Below are positions 1 to 5,930 of a stretch of DNA of 18,891 bases, piece after piece (position 1 is the first letter of the stretch; each line of letters starts with the position of its first letter). A program made the translations under genes and the position numbers. The notes under the pieces were generated by a model that saw only the letters and a program-made list of their open reading frames with translations, was not told the DNA's origin and searched no databases. The stretch comes from Planctomycetota bacterium (GTDB taxonomy: Bacteria > Planctomycetota > Phycisphaerae > Sedimentisphaerales > UBA12454), in NCBI GenBank assembly GCA_018828825.1, contig JAHJUV010000013.1:1-18891 (forward strand). The letters are read 5' to 3'.

Positions 1-1300
1 CTACGGCCTTTACAAGGTGAGGCTTTACCGGCCTGCCGTGATTTGCGAGCGTACAATACGCACCGGCCATCTGCATAGATGTGGCGGAAAATTCGTGGCC
101 AAACGGTACGCGTGCGATACTATAGCCTGTCCAGAATTTCAGGGGCCAGACAACACCGCTGTCCTCGCCGGGCAGGTCGATGCCTGTCTTTCTGCCGAAG
201 CCGAAAAGCTTGAGGCCTTCATAAAGTTTCGCGGCGCCCATCTTCTGGCCGATTTTCGCCATTCCGATATTGCTCGAATGGGCGAGAATCCCGCTGATTG
301 AAAGATTTCCATAACCTCCTTCATGGTATTCGCCGATAGTGCCGAATCCTTTGCCGCTGTAACGGCCGTTCCCGCAGAAAATCGTATCGTCCGGATTGAT
401 AGAATTTGTTTCAATCGCCCAGGCAGCAATAATCGGCTTGATAATACTGCCCGGCTCAAAAGGGTCTGAAAGTATATGATTGCCGAGACTGTTCTGGTCG
501 GCGTTTTTCAGATTCGACGGGTTGAAATCCGGCAGCGAAACAAAAGCCAGTATCGCCCCGCTGCACGGGTCCATTACTATCGCCACGCCGCTTTGGGCCT
601 GAAATTCGGCCACCTGTTTTTTAAGTGCTGAATATGCAAATTCCTGAATGACCGAATCGAGCGTAAGAACGATATCGCTGCCGTCCTGCGCAAAAGCGCC
701 AAAACTTTTCAAACCTACCGGTCTTCTTGCGGCATCGGAAAAAAATGTGCTGATGCCGAAAGCGCCCCTGAGAATTTTGTCGTATTGCAGTTCGAGGCCT
801 GCCAGGCCCTGGCCGTCGGTGCCGATGAAACCCACCGAATGTGCCGCGGCGGCGCCAAGCGGATAGTATCTTTTCCATTTGCTCTCGATGCCGATGCCCT
901 GCAGGGACGATACCTGTTTTCGTTGAGCGTCGGTCAGTCTGATATCGCTGACTATCGGGGCGTAACCGGCGTTCCTTGCCGTCAGAACGGTTTTGCTGAT
1001 TTCAATCGGAGTTATATTGATTATGCCCGCCAGGTCTTCGGCGGTTTTTTTGATGTCGGCAATTGCACGGGGTTCGGCAAAAACAGTGTCGGAAACATAG
1101 CTTGCGGCCAGGGTCCTGCCACGGCAGTCGAGTATCGCCCCCCTTTGGGGCTGCTGGGTGAAATTGGAACGCTGTGCCTTGAGCGAAATCTGCTGGTAAT
1201 AATCGTTTCTGTAATACTGCAGATAGAAACAGCGGACAGCGATGCCTATGAAGCCGATGCCGATAAGCGAAAGAAAAATTAAAGCTGTTTTGTTCCGCAT
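1..1300 (-). CDS. ftsI: Peptidoglycan transpeptidase FtsI (PBP3-like), C-terminus cut by window edge
   Basis: This septal transpeptidase cross-links peptidoglycan in the periplasm at the division site. The 433 readable codons start at an ATG (1298-1300) preceded by GAGG. A membrane anchor lies at about residues 5-25, followed by the PBP dimerisation region and the transpeptidase domain. The catalytic SxxK motif is S-I-I-K at residues 285-288 (Ser codon 446-448) and the SxN motif is S-S-N at 342-344 (269-277). The spacing resembles E. coli FtsI. The segment before SxxK (AIVMDPCSGAILAF) is typical of the family. The reading frame is open to position 1, so the KTG motif, expected about 135 residues after SxN, falls outside the window. 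It is the last visible gene of the division cluster, 26 bases after the FtsL-like gene. An elongation-type PBP2 is less likely given the gene order. Confidence 0.92.
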   Translation of the reverse strand, partial: MRNKTALIFLSLIGIGFIGIAVRCFYLQYYRNDYYQQISLKAQRSNFTQQPQRGAILDCRGRTLAASYVSDTVFAEPRAIADIKKTAEDLAGIINITPIEISKTVLTARNAGYAPIVSDIRLTDAQRKQVSSLQGIGIESKWKRYYPLGAAAAHSVGFIGTDGQGLAGLELQYDKILRGAFGISTFFSDAARRPVGLKSFGAFAQDGSDIVLTLDSVIQEFAYSALKKQVAEFQAQSGVAIVMDPCSGAILAFVSLPDFNPSNLKNADQNSLGNHILSDPFEPGSIIKPIIAAWAIETNSINPDDTIFCGNGRYSGKGFGTIGEYHEGGYGNLSISGILAHSSNIGMAKIGQKMGAAKLYEGLKLFGFGRKTGIDLPGEDSGVVWPLKFWTGYSIARVPFGHEFSATSMQMAGAYCTLANHGRPVKPHLVKAV

Positions 1301-1326
1301 TAAACCTCAAACAAGGCAAAGGTTAA

Positions 1327-1575
1327 TCAATTGGTTTTGTCTTTGACGATTTCGGATACCGAGGCCGGGTTTATATAGTTTTCGAGCTGAAGCTGCTTTT
1401 GCCAGAGCTGCTGTTTCAGCCTGGCCGTTTTGACCTGGCTGCTTCTGAATCTGTAGAAAGCGGTATTTTCCTCTCGGCGGAGATAAACGGCGGATATCAA
1501 AACCAGGAAGATGACAAGAACAACAAAAATGTAACGATATGAAGTCAAATTTATCCGCTCTGGCGCCAGTCGCAA
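1327..1575 (-). CDS. ftsL: FtsL-like small bitopic division protein
   Basis: The 82-residue product has a short N-terminal cytoplasmic part, one transmembrane helix at about residues 14-31 (YIFVVLVIFLVLISAVYL), and a Gln/Lys/Leu-rich stretch at 45-65 that could form a coiled coil. This is the topology of FtsL/DivIC proteins, which recruit FtsW-FtsI to the division site. The family is too divergent in sequence to be recognised by motif, so the call rests on topology, size and position directly before ftsI. The start is a TTG three bases after the stop of the upstream LysM gene, with AGG about 8 bases before it. The ORF contains no ATG. Translation may be coupled to the upstream gene. Confidence 0.65.
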   Translation of the reverse strand: MRLAPERINLTSYRYIFVVLVIFLVLISAVYLRREENTAFYRFRSSQVKTARLKQQLWQKQLQLENYINPASVSEIVKDKTN

Positions 1576-1578
1576 AAA

Positions 1579-2349
1579 TTACCTGGCAGGCAGTTTTATT
1601 TTTGCCCCGACAATAAGGTTATCAGTATCGATGGATTCGTTCATCGCCGCTATTTCTTCGTACCTGCTGGGGTCGCCGAGATATTTGGCGGCTATCTGCC
1701 AAAGAGTATCCTGGTCCTTTATAACGTATTCCTTCAAAGAGGCGGCAGGGACTGCTTCCTTATCGACTTTTTCAAACAGGCCGGTCTTGAGAAGGGCCTG
1801 CTGCTTTGCGTTCAGCGGCGGAATAATCAGCTTTTGGCCAATCTGAAGCTCGTCTATGGATTTGAGAGTCCTTTTGTTCGCTTCGTAAATTTTTCGGATA
1901 TTGACAAGCCTGTTTCCCTCTTGCGGGCCGTAAAATTTTTGAGCGATTTGTGCCAAACTGTCGCCACGGCTAACTTTATAAATTGTCGCAGAACTTTGAA
2001 CTGCCGGAGTCTCAACTACAACTGTCTGCTGCGCGGGGACAGGTTCGAAGACGCTCTTGACGACTTCACTGGCCGCCGGAAGAATCGTCTGATATGCGGG
2101 GATCTGAGGAGATGGCTGGATTTCCTCTTCAAAGGCGGGAGCAACCTCTTTTTTGTTCAGGGCCACAGCAATATTTCTGCTTTGGCCGACGATGCCCGGG
2201 GCGGCAGGTTTATAATGACTCACATAACTTATGGTATCCTGGTCCTTGTCCTTTTTGCTGAGAAAATCAGGCAGGCCGTTGATGACAAAAGTAATAGCTA
2301 CAATAAAAACCAGCGCTAAAAGTAATCCAATTTTCGCATCGGTTGTCAT
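1579..2349 (-). CDS. Membrane-anchored protein with two LysM domains
   Basis: The 256-residue product has one N-terminal membrane helix (about 7-26), a Pro/Ala/Val-rich linker (about 40-120), and two LysM domains at about 122-178 and 206-256. Each domain has the usual shape: a Tyr-x-Val opening, an Asp-[Ser/Thr]-Leu motif (GDSLAQIA, QDTLWQIA), and a closing leucine-rich 'G-x-K-[LI]-x-[IL]-P' strand. LysM domains bind the GlcNAc backbone of peptidoglycan, so the protein probably sits in the inner membrane with its LysM pair in the periplasm. There is no hydrolase domain. The ATG has AAGGAG 8 bases upstream. The gene lies between rsmH and the FtsL-like gene, 21 bases after rsmH, which suggests a scaffold or targeting role at the septum. 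That role is inference. Confidence 0.85.
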   Translation of the reverse strand: MTTDAKIGLLLALVFIVAITFVINGLPDFLSKKDKDQDTISYVSHYKPAAPGIVGQSRNIAVALNKKEVAPAFEEEIQPSPQIPAYQTILPAASEVVKSVFEPVPAQQTVVVETPAVQSSATIYKVSRGDSLAQIAQKFYGPQEGNRLVNIRKIYEANKRTLKSIDELQIGQKLIIPPLNAKQQALLKTGLFEKVDKEAVPAASLKEYVIKDQDTLWQIAAKYLGDPSRYEEIAAMNESIDTDNLIVGAKIKLPAR

Positions 2350-2370
2350 AGATGAAACTCCTTTTTCATA

Positions 2371-3276
2371 CTAAAGCTTTTCGGCTATTCTCAATTTCGC
2401 GCTTCTCGAACGCGGGTTTTCAAGAACTTCGGGCCGCAAAGCCATTATTGGTTTTTTTGTAATTATATTATAAACGCCGGCCGTTTTATTCTGCCGGAAA
2501 TTTTCCTTTACCATTTTATCTTCAAGACTGTGAAAACTTATAACTGCCGCTCGGCCGTCTTTCTTCAACAATAGCGGAATAGCCTCCAAAAATTCGCTCA
2601 GATTTTCAAGCTCATTATTGACCGCAATCCGCAATGCCTGAAATGTTTTGGTCGCCGGATGAATTTTGCTTCTTCTCGACGTCGGGCTGCAGCCGAGAGC
2701 TCGGCAAATAACGTCAACCAGTCCCGTAGTTGTCTTAATCTTAGCGGCTTTGCGGTAATGAACTATGGAACGGGCGATCCTCCGTGATGCCCGTTCCTGC
2801 CCAAACTTAAATATCAGGTCTGCCAAATCCTTTTCATCCCTGCCGTTGACGATATCCGCGGCGGTAACATCCAACCTGTCATCCAGCCGCATATCAAGTT
2901 TCATATCCTGCTGAAAACTCAGACCTCTATCGATATCCGCAAGCTGACCTGAACAGATGCCCAAATCAGCAAATATCAAATCAGCCGCCTCGATACCGAC
3001 CTGATTCAAGCAATCGGCAATTTCGGCAAAATTCCGGCGAAGCAGCAAAACCTTGCAGGGCAAATTGCTCAAACTCTGCCGAGCAAATTCAAGGCATTTC
3101 TGGTCAACATCGAGACCAATAAGCACCCCTTCCCTGCCAAGCGATTCGGCGAACATCCTGCTGTGTCCGGCAAAACCGATAGTCGCGTCAACAACTACGG
3201 AATCGCTTTTCAGTTTCAGCTGGTCCCGAATCCGCTGGGCAAGTACAGGTTTGTGCTCAGCCGGCATATTATTCAC
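2371..3276 (-). CDS. rsmH: 16S rRNA m4C1402 methyltransferase RsmH (MraW)
   Basis: RsmH uses S-adenosylmethionine to methylate N4 of C1402 of 16S rRNA in the ribosomal P site. The 301-residue length is normal for the family. Visible motifs are the SAM-binding loop DATIGFAGHS at residues 30-39, the IFADLGICSGQL segment, the family block HPATKTFQALRIAVNNEL, and VISFHSLEDKMVK near the C-terminus. The start is taken as GTG at 3274-3276, which has GGGAG six bases upstream. The ATG nine bases further in lacks that spacing. It is the usual partner of mraZ in division clusters. Here it is separated from mraZ by one small unknown gene and followed by the LysM gene. Confidence 0.96.
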   Translation of the reverse strand: MNNMPAEHKPVLAQRIRDQLKLKSDSVVVDATIGFAGHSRMFAESLGREGVLIGLDVDQKCLEFARQSLSNLPCKVLLLRRNFAEIADCLNQVGIEAADLIFADLGICSGQLADIDRGLSFQQDMKLDMRLDDRLDVTAADIVNGRDEKDLADLIFKFGQERASRRIARSIVHYRKAAKIKTTTGLVDVICRALGCSPTSRRSKIHPATKTFQALRIAVNNELENLSEFLEAIPLLLKKDGRAAVISFHSLEDKMVKENFRQNKTAGVYNIITKKPIMALRPEVLENPRSRSAKLRIAEKL

Positions 3277-3334
3277 TTTTCACTCCCACTGTTTCCAATA
3301 CAAACAGCTTTAAACACTGCAGAGGCCAAATCCG

Positions 3335-3541
3335 TCAGCTTATCGCAAGAAGAGATTCCTGCTCGATAAGAGCCTGTACCTGCGGCGAGAACTCCACACC
3401 CGCCAGGCGTGGATATGCCTTGCGAACACTCTGGAGCCTGTCTGCCAAAAGGTTTATTGAATTAAAGGTTTGCTCGTCTGTGGGTCTTTGGCCTGTCAGG
3501 CTTTGGCTGACAACTTCGCAGTAATCGATATCCGTATACAT
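3335..3541 (-). CDS. Small protein of unknown function between mraZ and rsmH
   Basis: The 68-residue product starts MYTDIDYCEVVSQSLTG and ends QVQALIEQESLLAIS. I do not recognise a family. It is soluble in appearance, mildly acidic, probably mostly helical, with no membrane segment or signal peptide. The start at 3539-3541 is well supported: AAGGAGAG lies 5-6 bases upstream and the frame begins 25 bases after the mraZ stop. A longer reading back to 3700 would run inside mraZ in another frame and is rejected. Its place between mraZ and rsmH, on the same strand with short gaps, means it is co-transcribed with division genes. A role in division or in MraZ control would be a guess. Confidence 0.75.
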   Translation of the reverse strand: MYTDIDYCEVVSQSLTGQRPTDEQTFNSINLLADRLQSVRKAYPRLAGVEFSPQVQALIEQESLLAIS

Positions 3542-3566
3542 CGCTCTCTCCTTAAAGCATTTTAAG

Positions 3567-4040
3567 CTATAATTCTTTTCCCTGTTTTTGAAGTACTGAC
3601 TGTCTGGCCTGCATTGTCTGCTGCTGGAACTGGGCCGAATGGTCCGCGACATATTTTTCCCAGTCATCGGCATTCCAGAACTCGATATGGTCGCGAACAC
3701 CTATAAGCGTAAGATTGCTGCCGAGGTTGGCCCGTTTCCTTATTTTTTCATTGATTAATAATCTGCCCTGCCTGTCCAGCTCTACCCTGCTGGCTAAAGC
3801 AAAATTCATCCGTTCGAATACCACTGCTTCATCGGGCGCTACTGTCCCCGGCGATTCGGCAAGTGCAATCTGCTTGAAATATTTTTCAGGATAAAGGCAC
3901 AATACCCCATTAGGGCCAGCGGCAAGATAAAAACTGCTGCCGTGTTCATCGCAATCTATCTGGCTGCGAATCTTATTGGAGATGAAGACCCTTCCCTTTT
4001 CATCCACAGTGCCTTCATATTCGCCTGTTAGTAAAAGCAT
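3567..4040 (-). CDS. mraZ: Transcriptional regulator MraZ
   Basis: MraZ is a ring-forming DNA-binding protein that regulates its own division cluster by binding repeated TGGG boxes in its promoter. The 157 residues hold two SpoVT/AbrB-like halves. Each is marked by a D-x-x-G-R turn: DEKGRVFI at 13-20 and DRQGRLLI at 89-96. The opening LTGEYEGTVD is typical. The C-terminal tail of about 30 residues is Gln-rich. The start codon at 4038-4040 has AAAGG four bases upstream. It is the first gene of the minus-strand division cluster, with a strong promoter and three regularly spaced boxes immediately upstream. Confidence 0.95.
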   Translation of the reverse strand: MLLLTGEYEGTVDEKGRVFISNKIRSQIDCDEHGSSFYLAAGPNGVLCLYPEKYFKQIALAESPGTVAPDEAVVFERMNFALASRVELDRQGRLLINEKIRKRANLGSNLTLIGVRDHIEFWNADDWEKYVADHSAQFQQQTMQARQSVLQKQGKEL

Positions 4041-4049
4041 GGAACCTTT

Positions 4050-4095
4050 CCCACTTTCATAAACTTATGACCCAATTATTGCCACTTGTTCCCAC
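4050..4095 (-). promoter_or_regulatory. MraZ operator: GTGGG-type boxes at 10-bp steps
   Basis: Reading the minus strand, boxes GTGGG (4091-4095), GTGGC (4081-4085) and TTGGG (4071-4075) recur every 10 bp with 5-bp spacers. A further GTGGG lies at 4050-4054, out of that register. Direct TGGG-type repeats with 5-bp spacers upstream of mraZ are the known MraZ binding pattern. They overlap the promoter, consistent with self-repression. Confidence 0.75.
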
Positions 4096-4102
4096 TTGTC
4101 AA
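4075..4102 (-). promoter_or_regulatory. Promoter of mraZ / division cluster
   Basis: On the minus strand, a perfect -35 box TTGACA (4097-4102) is followed after 16 bases by AATAAT (4075-4080), one mismatch from TATAAT. The predicted start is near 4068, giving a leader of about 28 bases to the mraZ ATG. MraZ boxes overlap the spacer and the -10 region. Confidence 0.75.
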
Positions 4103-4112
4103 CAAACAAACG

Positions 4113-4130
4113 AATTTTTTCGAAAAAATT
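4113..4130. repeat. Perfect 18-bp AT-rich palindrome upstream of mraZ promoter
   Basis: AATTTTTTCGAAAAAATT is its own reverse complement. It lies 11 bp upstream of the mraZ -35 box and about 90 bp downstream of the tRNA-Gly 3' end. It could be an operator, an AT-rich upstream promoter element or part of a terminator. The sequence alone does not decide. Confidence 0.5.
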
Positions 4131-4216
4131 ATCAAATTTTTTTATAGGACGTGGATAAACCCCTCCCCGCAAAGTCTTTTCATTTTACCTAATTTACCAG
4201 AAATGCTTATACGAAA

Positions 4217-4287
4217 AGCGGGCGATGAGAATCGAACTCACATGACCAGCTTGGAAGGCTGGAGCTTTACCATTAAGCTACGCCCGC
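4217..4287 (-). tRNA. tRNA-Gly (anticodon UCC)
   Basis: This is a 71-nt cloverleaf. The acceptor pair is GCGGGCG/CGCCCGC with discriminator U. The D stem is GCTT/AAGC, and the anticodon stem CCAGC/GCTGG holds loop CTTCCAA, so the anticodon is TCC. The T stem GTGAG/CTCAT encloses TTCGATT. CCA is not encoded: TTT follows the discriminator. It reads GGA and GGG (and probably other Gly) codons. Confidence 0.95.
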
Positions 4288-4300
4288 TTATGCGTTTAAG

Positions 4301-4328
4301 ATTTTAGCCGGGGCGGCTGATTTGTCAA
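4301..4328 (-). promoter_or_regulatory. Promoter of tRNA-Gly
   Basis: On the minus strand TTGACA (4323-4328) and TAAAAT (4301-4306) are separated by 16 bases. The -10 box lies 13 bases upstream of the tRNA 5' end, as expected for a short tRNA leader. Confidence 0.7.
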
Positions 4329-4342
4329 ATATAAAGAGTTTA

Positions 4343-4450
4343 ACCCCCACACCAACTTCACATCGCTGGTATTTGTTCAAAAATCATCCGAAAGAATTAT
4401 CATTAGATAGTCCCCAATAAATCAATAATTTGAAAAATTGGTGTGGGGGT
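4343..4450. repeat. 108-bp element bounded by 13-bp perfect inverted repeats (MITE/REP-like)
   Basis: The left arm ACCCCCACACCAA (4343-4355) is the exact reverse complement of the right arm TTGGTGTGGGGGT (4438-4450). The interior is AT-rich with no ORF. TAA flanks the C/G-rich core on both sides (4341-4343 and 4450-4452), a possible short target duplication. It resembles the 107-bp element at 7936-8042 in length and in the C-run ends followed by CAC. It is probably a non-autonomous repeat. No transposase is nearby. Confidence 0.6.
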
Positions 4451-4457
4451 AAAATCA

Positions 4458-4486
4458 TTGTTTAATTACAGATTGCTTGTTAAAAT
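4458..4486 (+). promoter_or_regulatory. Candidate distal promoter of proAB
   Basis: TTGTTT (4458-4463) and TAAAAT (4481-4486) are separated by 17 bases. A transcript starting near 4493 would carry the leader ORF and both arms of the 14-bp inverted repeat before proA. Confidence 0.45.
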
Positions 4487-4529
4487 ATCTCGTTTAAATC
4501 GACTATTGCGGTAAAACAGGGTTTAAGAT

Positions 4530-4571
4530 ATGGATCCCGTTAGACTTGTTGGATTTGTATATGTGCTTTAA
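4530..4571 (+). CDS. Candidate 13-residue leader peptide upstream of proA
   Basis: ATG GAT CCC opens a short ORF encoding MDPVRLVGFVYVL, ending in TAA at 4569-4571. AGGG at 4518-4521 lies 8 bases before the ATG, so it could be translated. Codon 3 is the only proline codon. The ORF covers the left arm (4534-4547) of a perfect inverted repeat whose right arm spans the proA start. A ribosome on this ORF would therefore control whether the arms can pair. Such a short ORF can occur by chance, and it could be part of a repeat element instead. Confidence 0.4.
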   Translation: MDPVRLVGFVYVL

Positions 4572-4633
4572 AATACGAAAAATACAGGAATTATTTTATA
4601 TTGGTGTATATCTGAAAGAAAGTCTAACGGGAT
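4534..4633. repeat. Perfect 14-bp inverted repeat whose right arm covers the proA start codon
   Basis: ATCCCGTTAGACTT (4534-4547) is the exact reverse complement of AAGTCTAACGGGAT (4620-4633). The arms are separated by 72 bases. In RNA the pairing would hide the end of the weak ribosome-binding region (GAAAGAAAG, 4614-4622) and the first two bases of the proA ATG. It may be a translational control stem, a pair of operator half-sites around the proximal promoter, or the ends of a third MITE-like element of 100 bp. Confidence 0.65.
4546..4574 (+). promoter_or_regulatory. Candidate proximal promoter of proAB
   Basis: TTGTTG (4546-4551), 17 bases, then TAAAAT (4569-4574). The predicted start near 4581 would give a proA transcript lacking the left arm of the inverted repeat, and so free of the start-codon stem. 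The -35 box matches only four of six bases. Confidence 0.35.
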
Positions 4634-5930
4634 GGATTTAACAATACTTGCACAATCTGCCAAGAAAGCATCAGCTCGGCTGTCAGCTGTAAGCGCCGAA
4701 AAGAAAAACAGCGCCCTTAAATCCATCGCCCAGGCCCTGCAGCAAAACGCCGCGAAGATTATCGAGGCAAACAAGCAGGATATGGACAAGGCCGCCAATG
4801 AAAATACCCCCTCGGCCCTGCTTAAAAGGCTCAAATTCGATGAAAACAAAATCAATGACGTATGCAGCGGTATTGAGAATCTTATAAATCTGGACGACCC
4901 TACCGGAAAAACGCTTTACACAATTCAACTGGACAAGGGACTCGACCTCTACAAGGTCAGCTGTCCGATAGGATTAATCGGCGTCATTTTCGAATCACGG
5001 CCTGACGTTCTGGTGCAGATTTCGACGCTGTGTTTGAAAAGCGGAAATGCTGTTCTTTTAAAAGGCGGCATAGAAGCGGCAAATACAAATCAAATCCTTT
5101 ACGAGACCATATACGATGCGAGCATAAAAGCGGGACTGCCTGAGAACTGGATTCAGCTTTTGCAGACACGCTCCGATGTCGAGGCTATGCTCGGACTGGA
5201 TAAGTGTATCGACCTGCTGATACCAAGAGGTTCGAACCAGTTTGTCCGCTATATTATGGACAATACAAATATACCTGTAATGGGACACGCGGACGGCATT
5301 TGCCATGTTTATGTCGACAACCAGGCTGATATTGATATGGCAGTGAAAATAACGGTTGACGCCAAGACTCAGTATGTCGCTGTCTGCAATGCGGCAGAGA
5401 CGCTACTGGTTCATAAGGATATCGCGGAAAAATTTCTGCCTGCGGTAAAGACCGCACTTGAAACGAAAGGTGTTGAGCTTCGCGGCTGCGAAAAAACGAG
5501 AAAAATCATAGACATAAAACCAGCAGAAGAAAAGGACTGGTCGACGGAGTATCTTGCGGAAATTCTGTCGATAAAAACCGTGGATTCGATTGACGAGGCT
5601 ATAGACCATATAAACACTTACGGCTCTCATCATACGGACACAATTGTTACACAAAGCAAAACCATCGCCGCTGAATTTATGGCCCTTGTAGATTCGGCGA
5701 ATGTATTTTTAAACGTTAGCACGCGTTTCAGCGACGGCTATCGCTACGGGCTTGGCGCCGAAGTCGGCATAAGCACGAACAAGATACACGCACGCGGGCC
5801 TGTCGGCCTTGAAGGACTGGTTATATATAAATGGAAACTGCTCGGAAGCGGACAAATCGTTGCTGATTATACCGGCCCAGATGCAAAACCATTTACACAC
5901 AAGAAAATAAAAGGTGAGTTTCACTTATAA
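4632..5930 (+). CDS. proA: Glutamate-5-semialdehyde dehydrogenase (gamma-glutamyl phosphate reductase) ProA
   Basis: ProA catalyses NADPH-dependent reduction of gamma-glutamyl phosphate to glutamate-5-semialdehyde, the second step of proline synthesis in the cytoplasm. The 432 residues are slightly longer than usual (about 417). Visible signatures are VIFESRPDVLVQI at about 118-130, KSGNAVLLKGGIEA at about 136-149, IPRGSNQFV near 198, the catalytic cysteine C252 in VCNAAETLLV, and RGPVGLEGLVIYKW near the C-terminus. The start codon lies inside the right arm of a 14-bp inverted repeat, and only a weak purine-rich ribosome-binding region precedes it. Its stop overlaps the proB start by one base, so the two are co-translated. 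The order proA-proB is the reverse of the common proB-proA. Confidence 0.97.
   Translation: MDLTILAQSAKKASARLSAVSAEKKNSALKSIAQALQQNAAKIIEANKQDMDKAANENTPSALLKRLKFDENKINDVCSGIENLINLDDPTGKTLYTIQLDKGLDLYKVSCPIGLIGVIFESRPDVLVQISTLCLKSGNAVLLKGGIEAANTNQILYETIYDASIKAGLPENWIQLLQTRSDVEAMLGLDKCIDLLIPRGSNQFVRYIMDNTNIPVMGHADGICHVYVDNQADIDMAVKITVDAKTQYVAVCNAAETLLVHKDIAEKFLPAVKTALETKGVELRGCEKTRKIIDIKPAEEKDWSTEYLAEILSIKTVDSIDEAIDHINTYGSHHTDTIVTQSKTIAAEFMALVDSANVFLNVSTRFSDGYRYGLGAEVGISTNKIHARGPVGLEGLVIYKWKLLGSGQIVADYTGPDAKPFTHKKIKGEFHL

Noticed and set aside
785..1282. 165-codon plus-strand ORF
   Set aside because: It is antisense to ftsI, whose frame is continuous and carries the SxxK and SxN motifs.
3542..3700. 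Longer N-terminus for the 68-residue gene
   Set aside because: It would lie inside mraZ in another frame; the internal ATG at 3539-3541 has a strong AAGGAGAG site.
4145..4160. Single DnaA-box-like sequence (TTATCCACG, minus strand)
   Set aside because: One imperfect box with no cluster, no dnaA or dnaN nearby and no AT-rich unwinding region; not an origin.
4086..4307. Plus-strand ORF containing ENRTHMTSLEGWSFTIKLRPL
   Set aside because: It reads across the antisense of tRNA-Gly and has no ribosome-binding site; a spurious tRNA-derived ORF.
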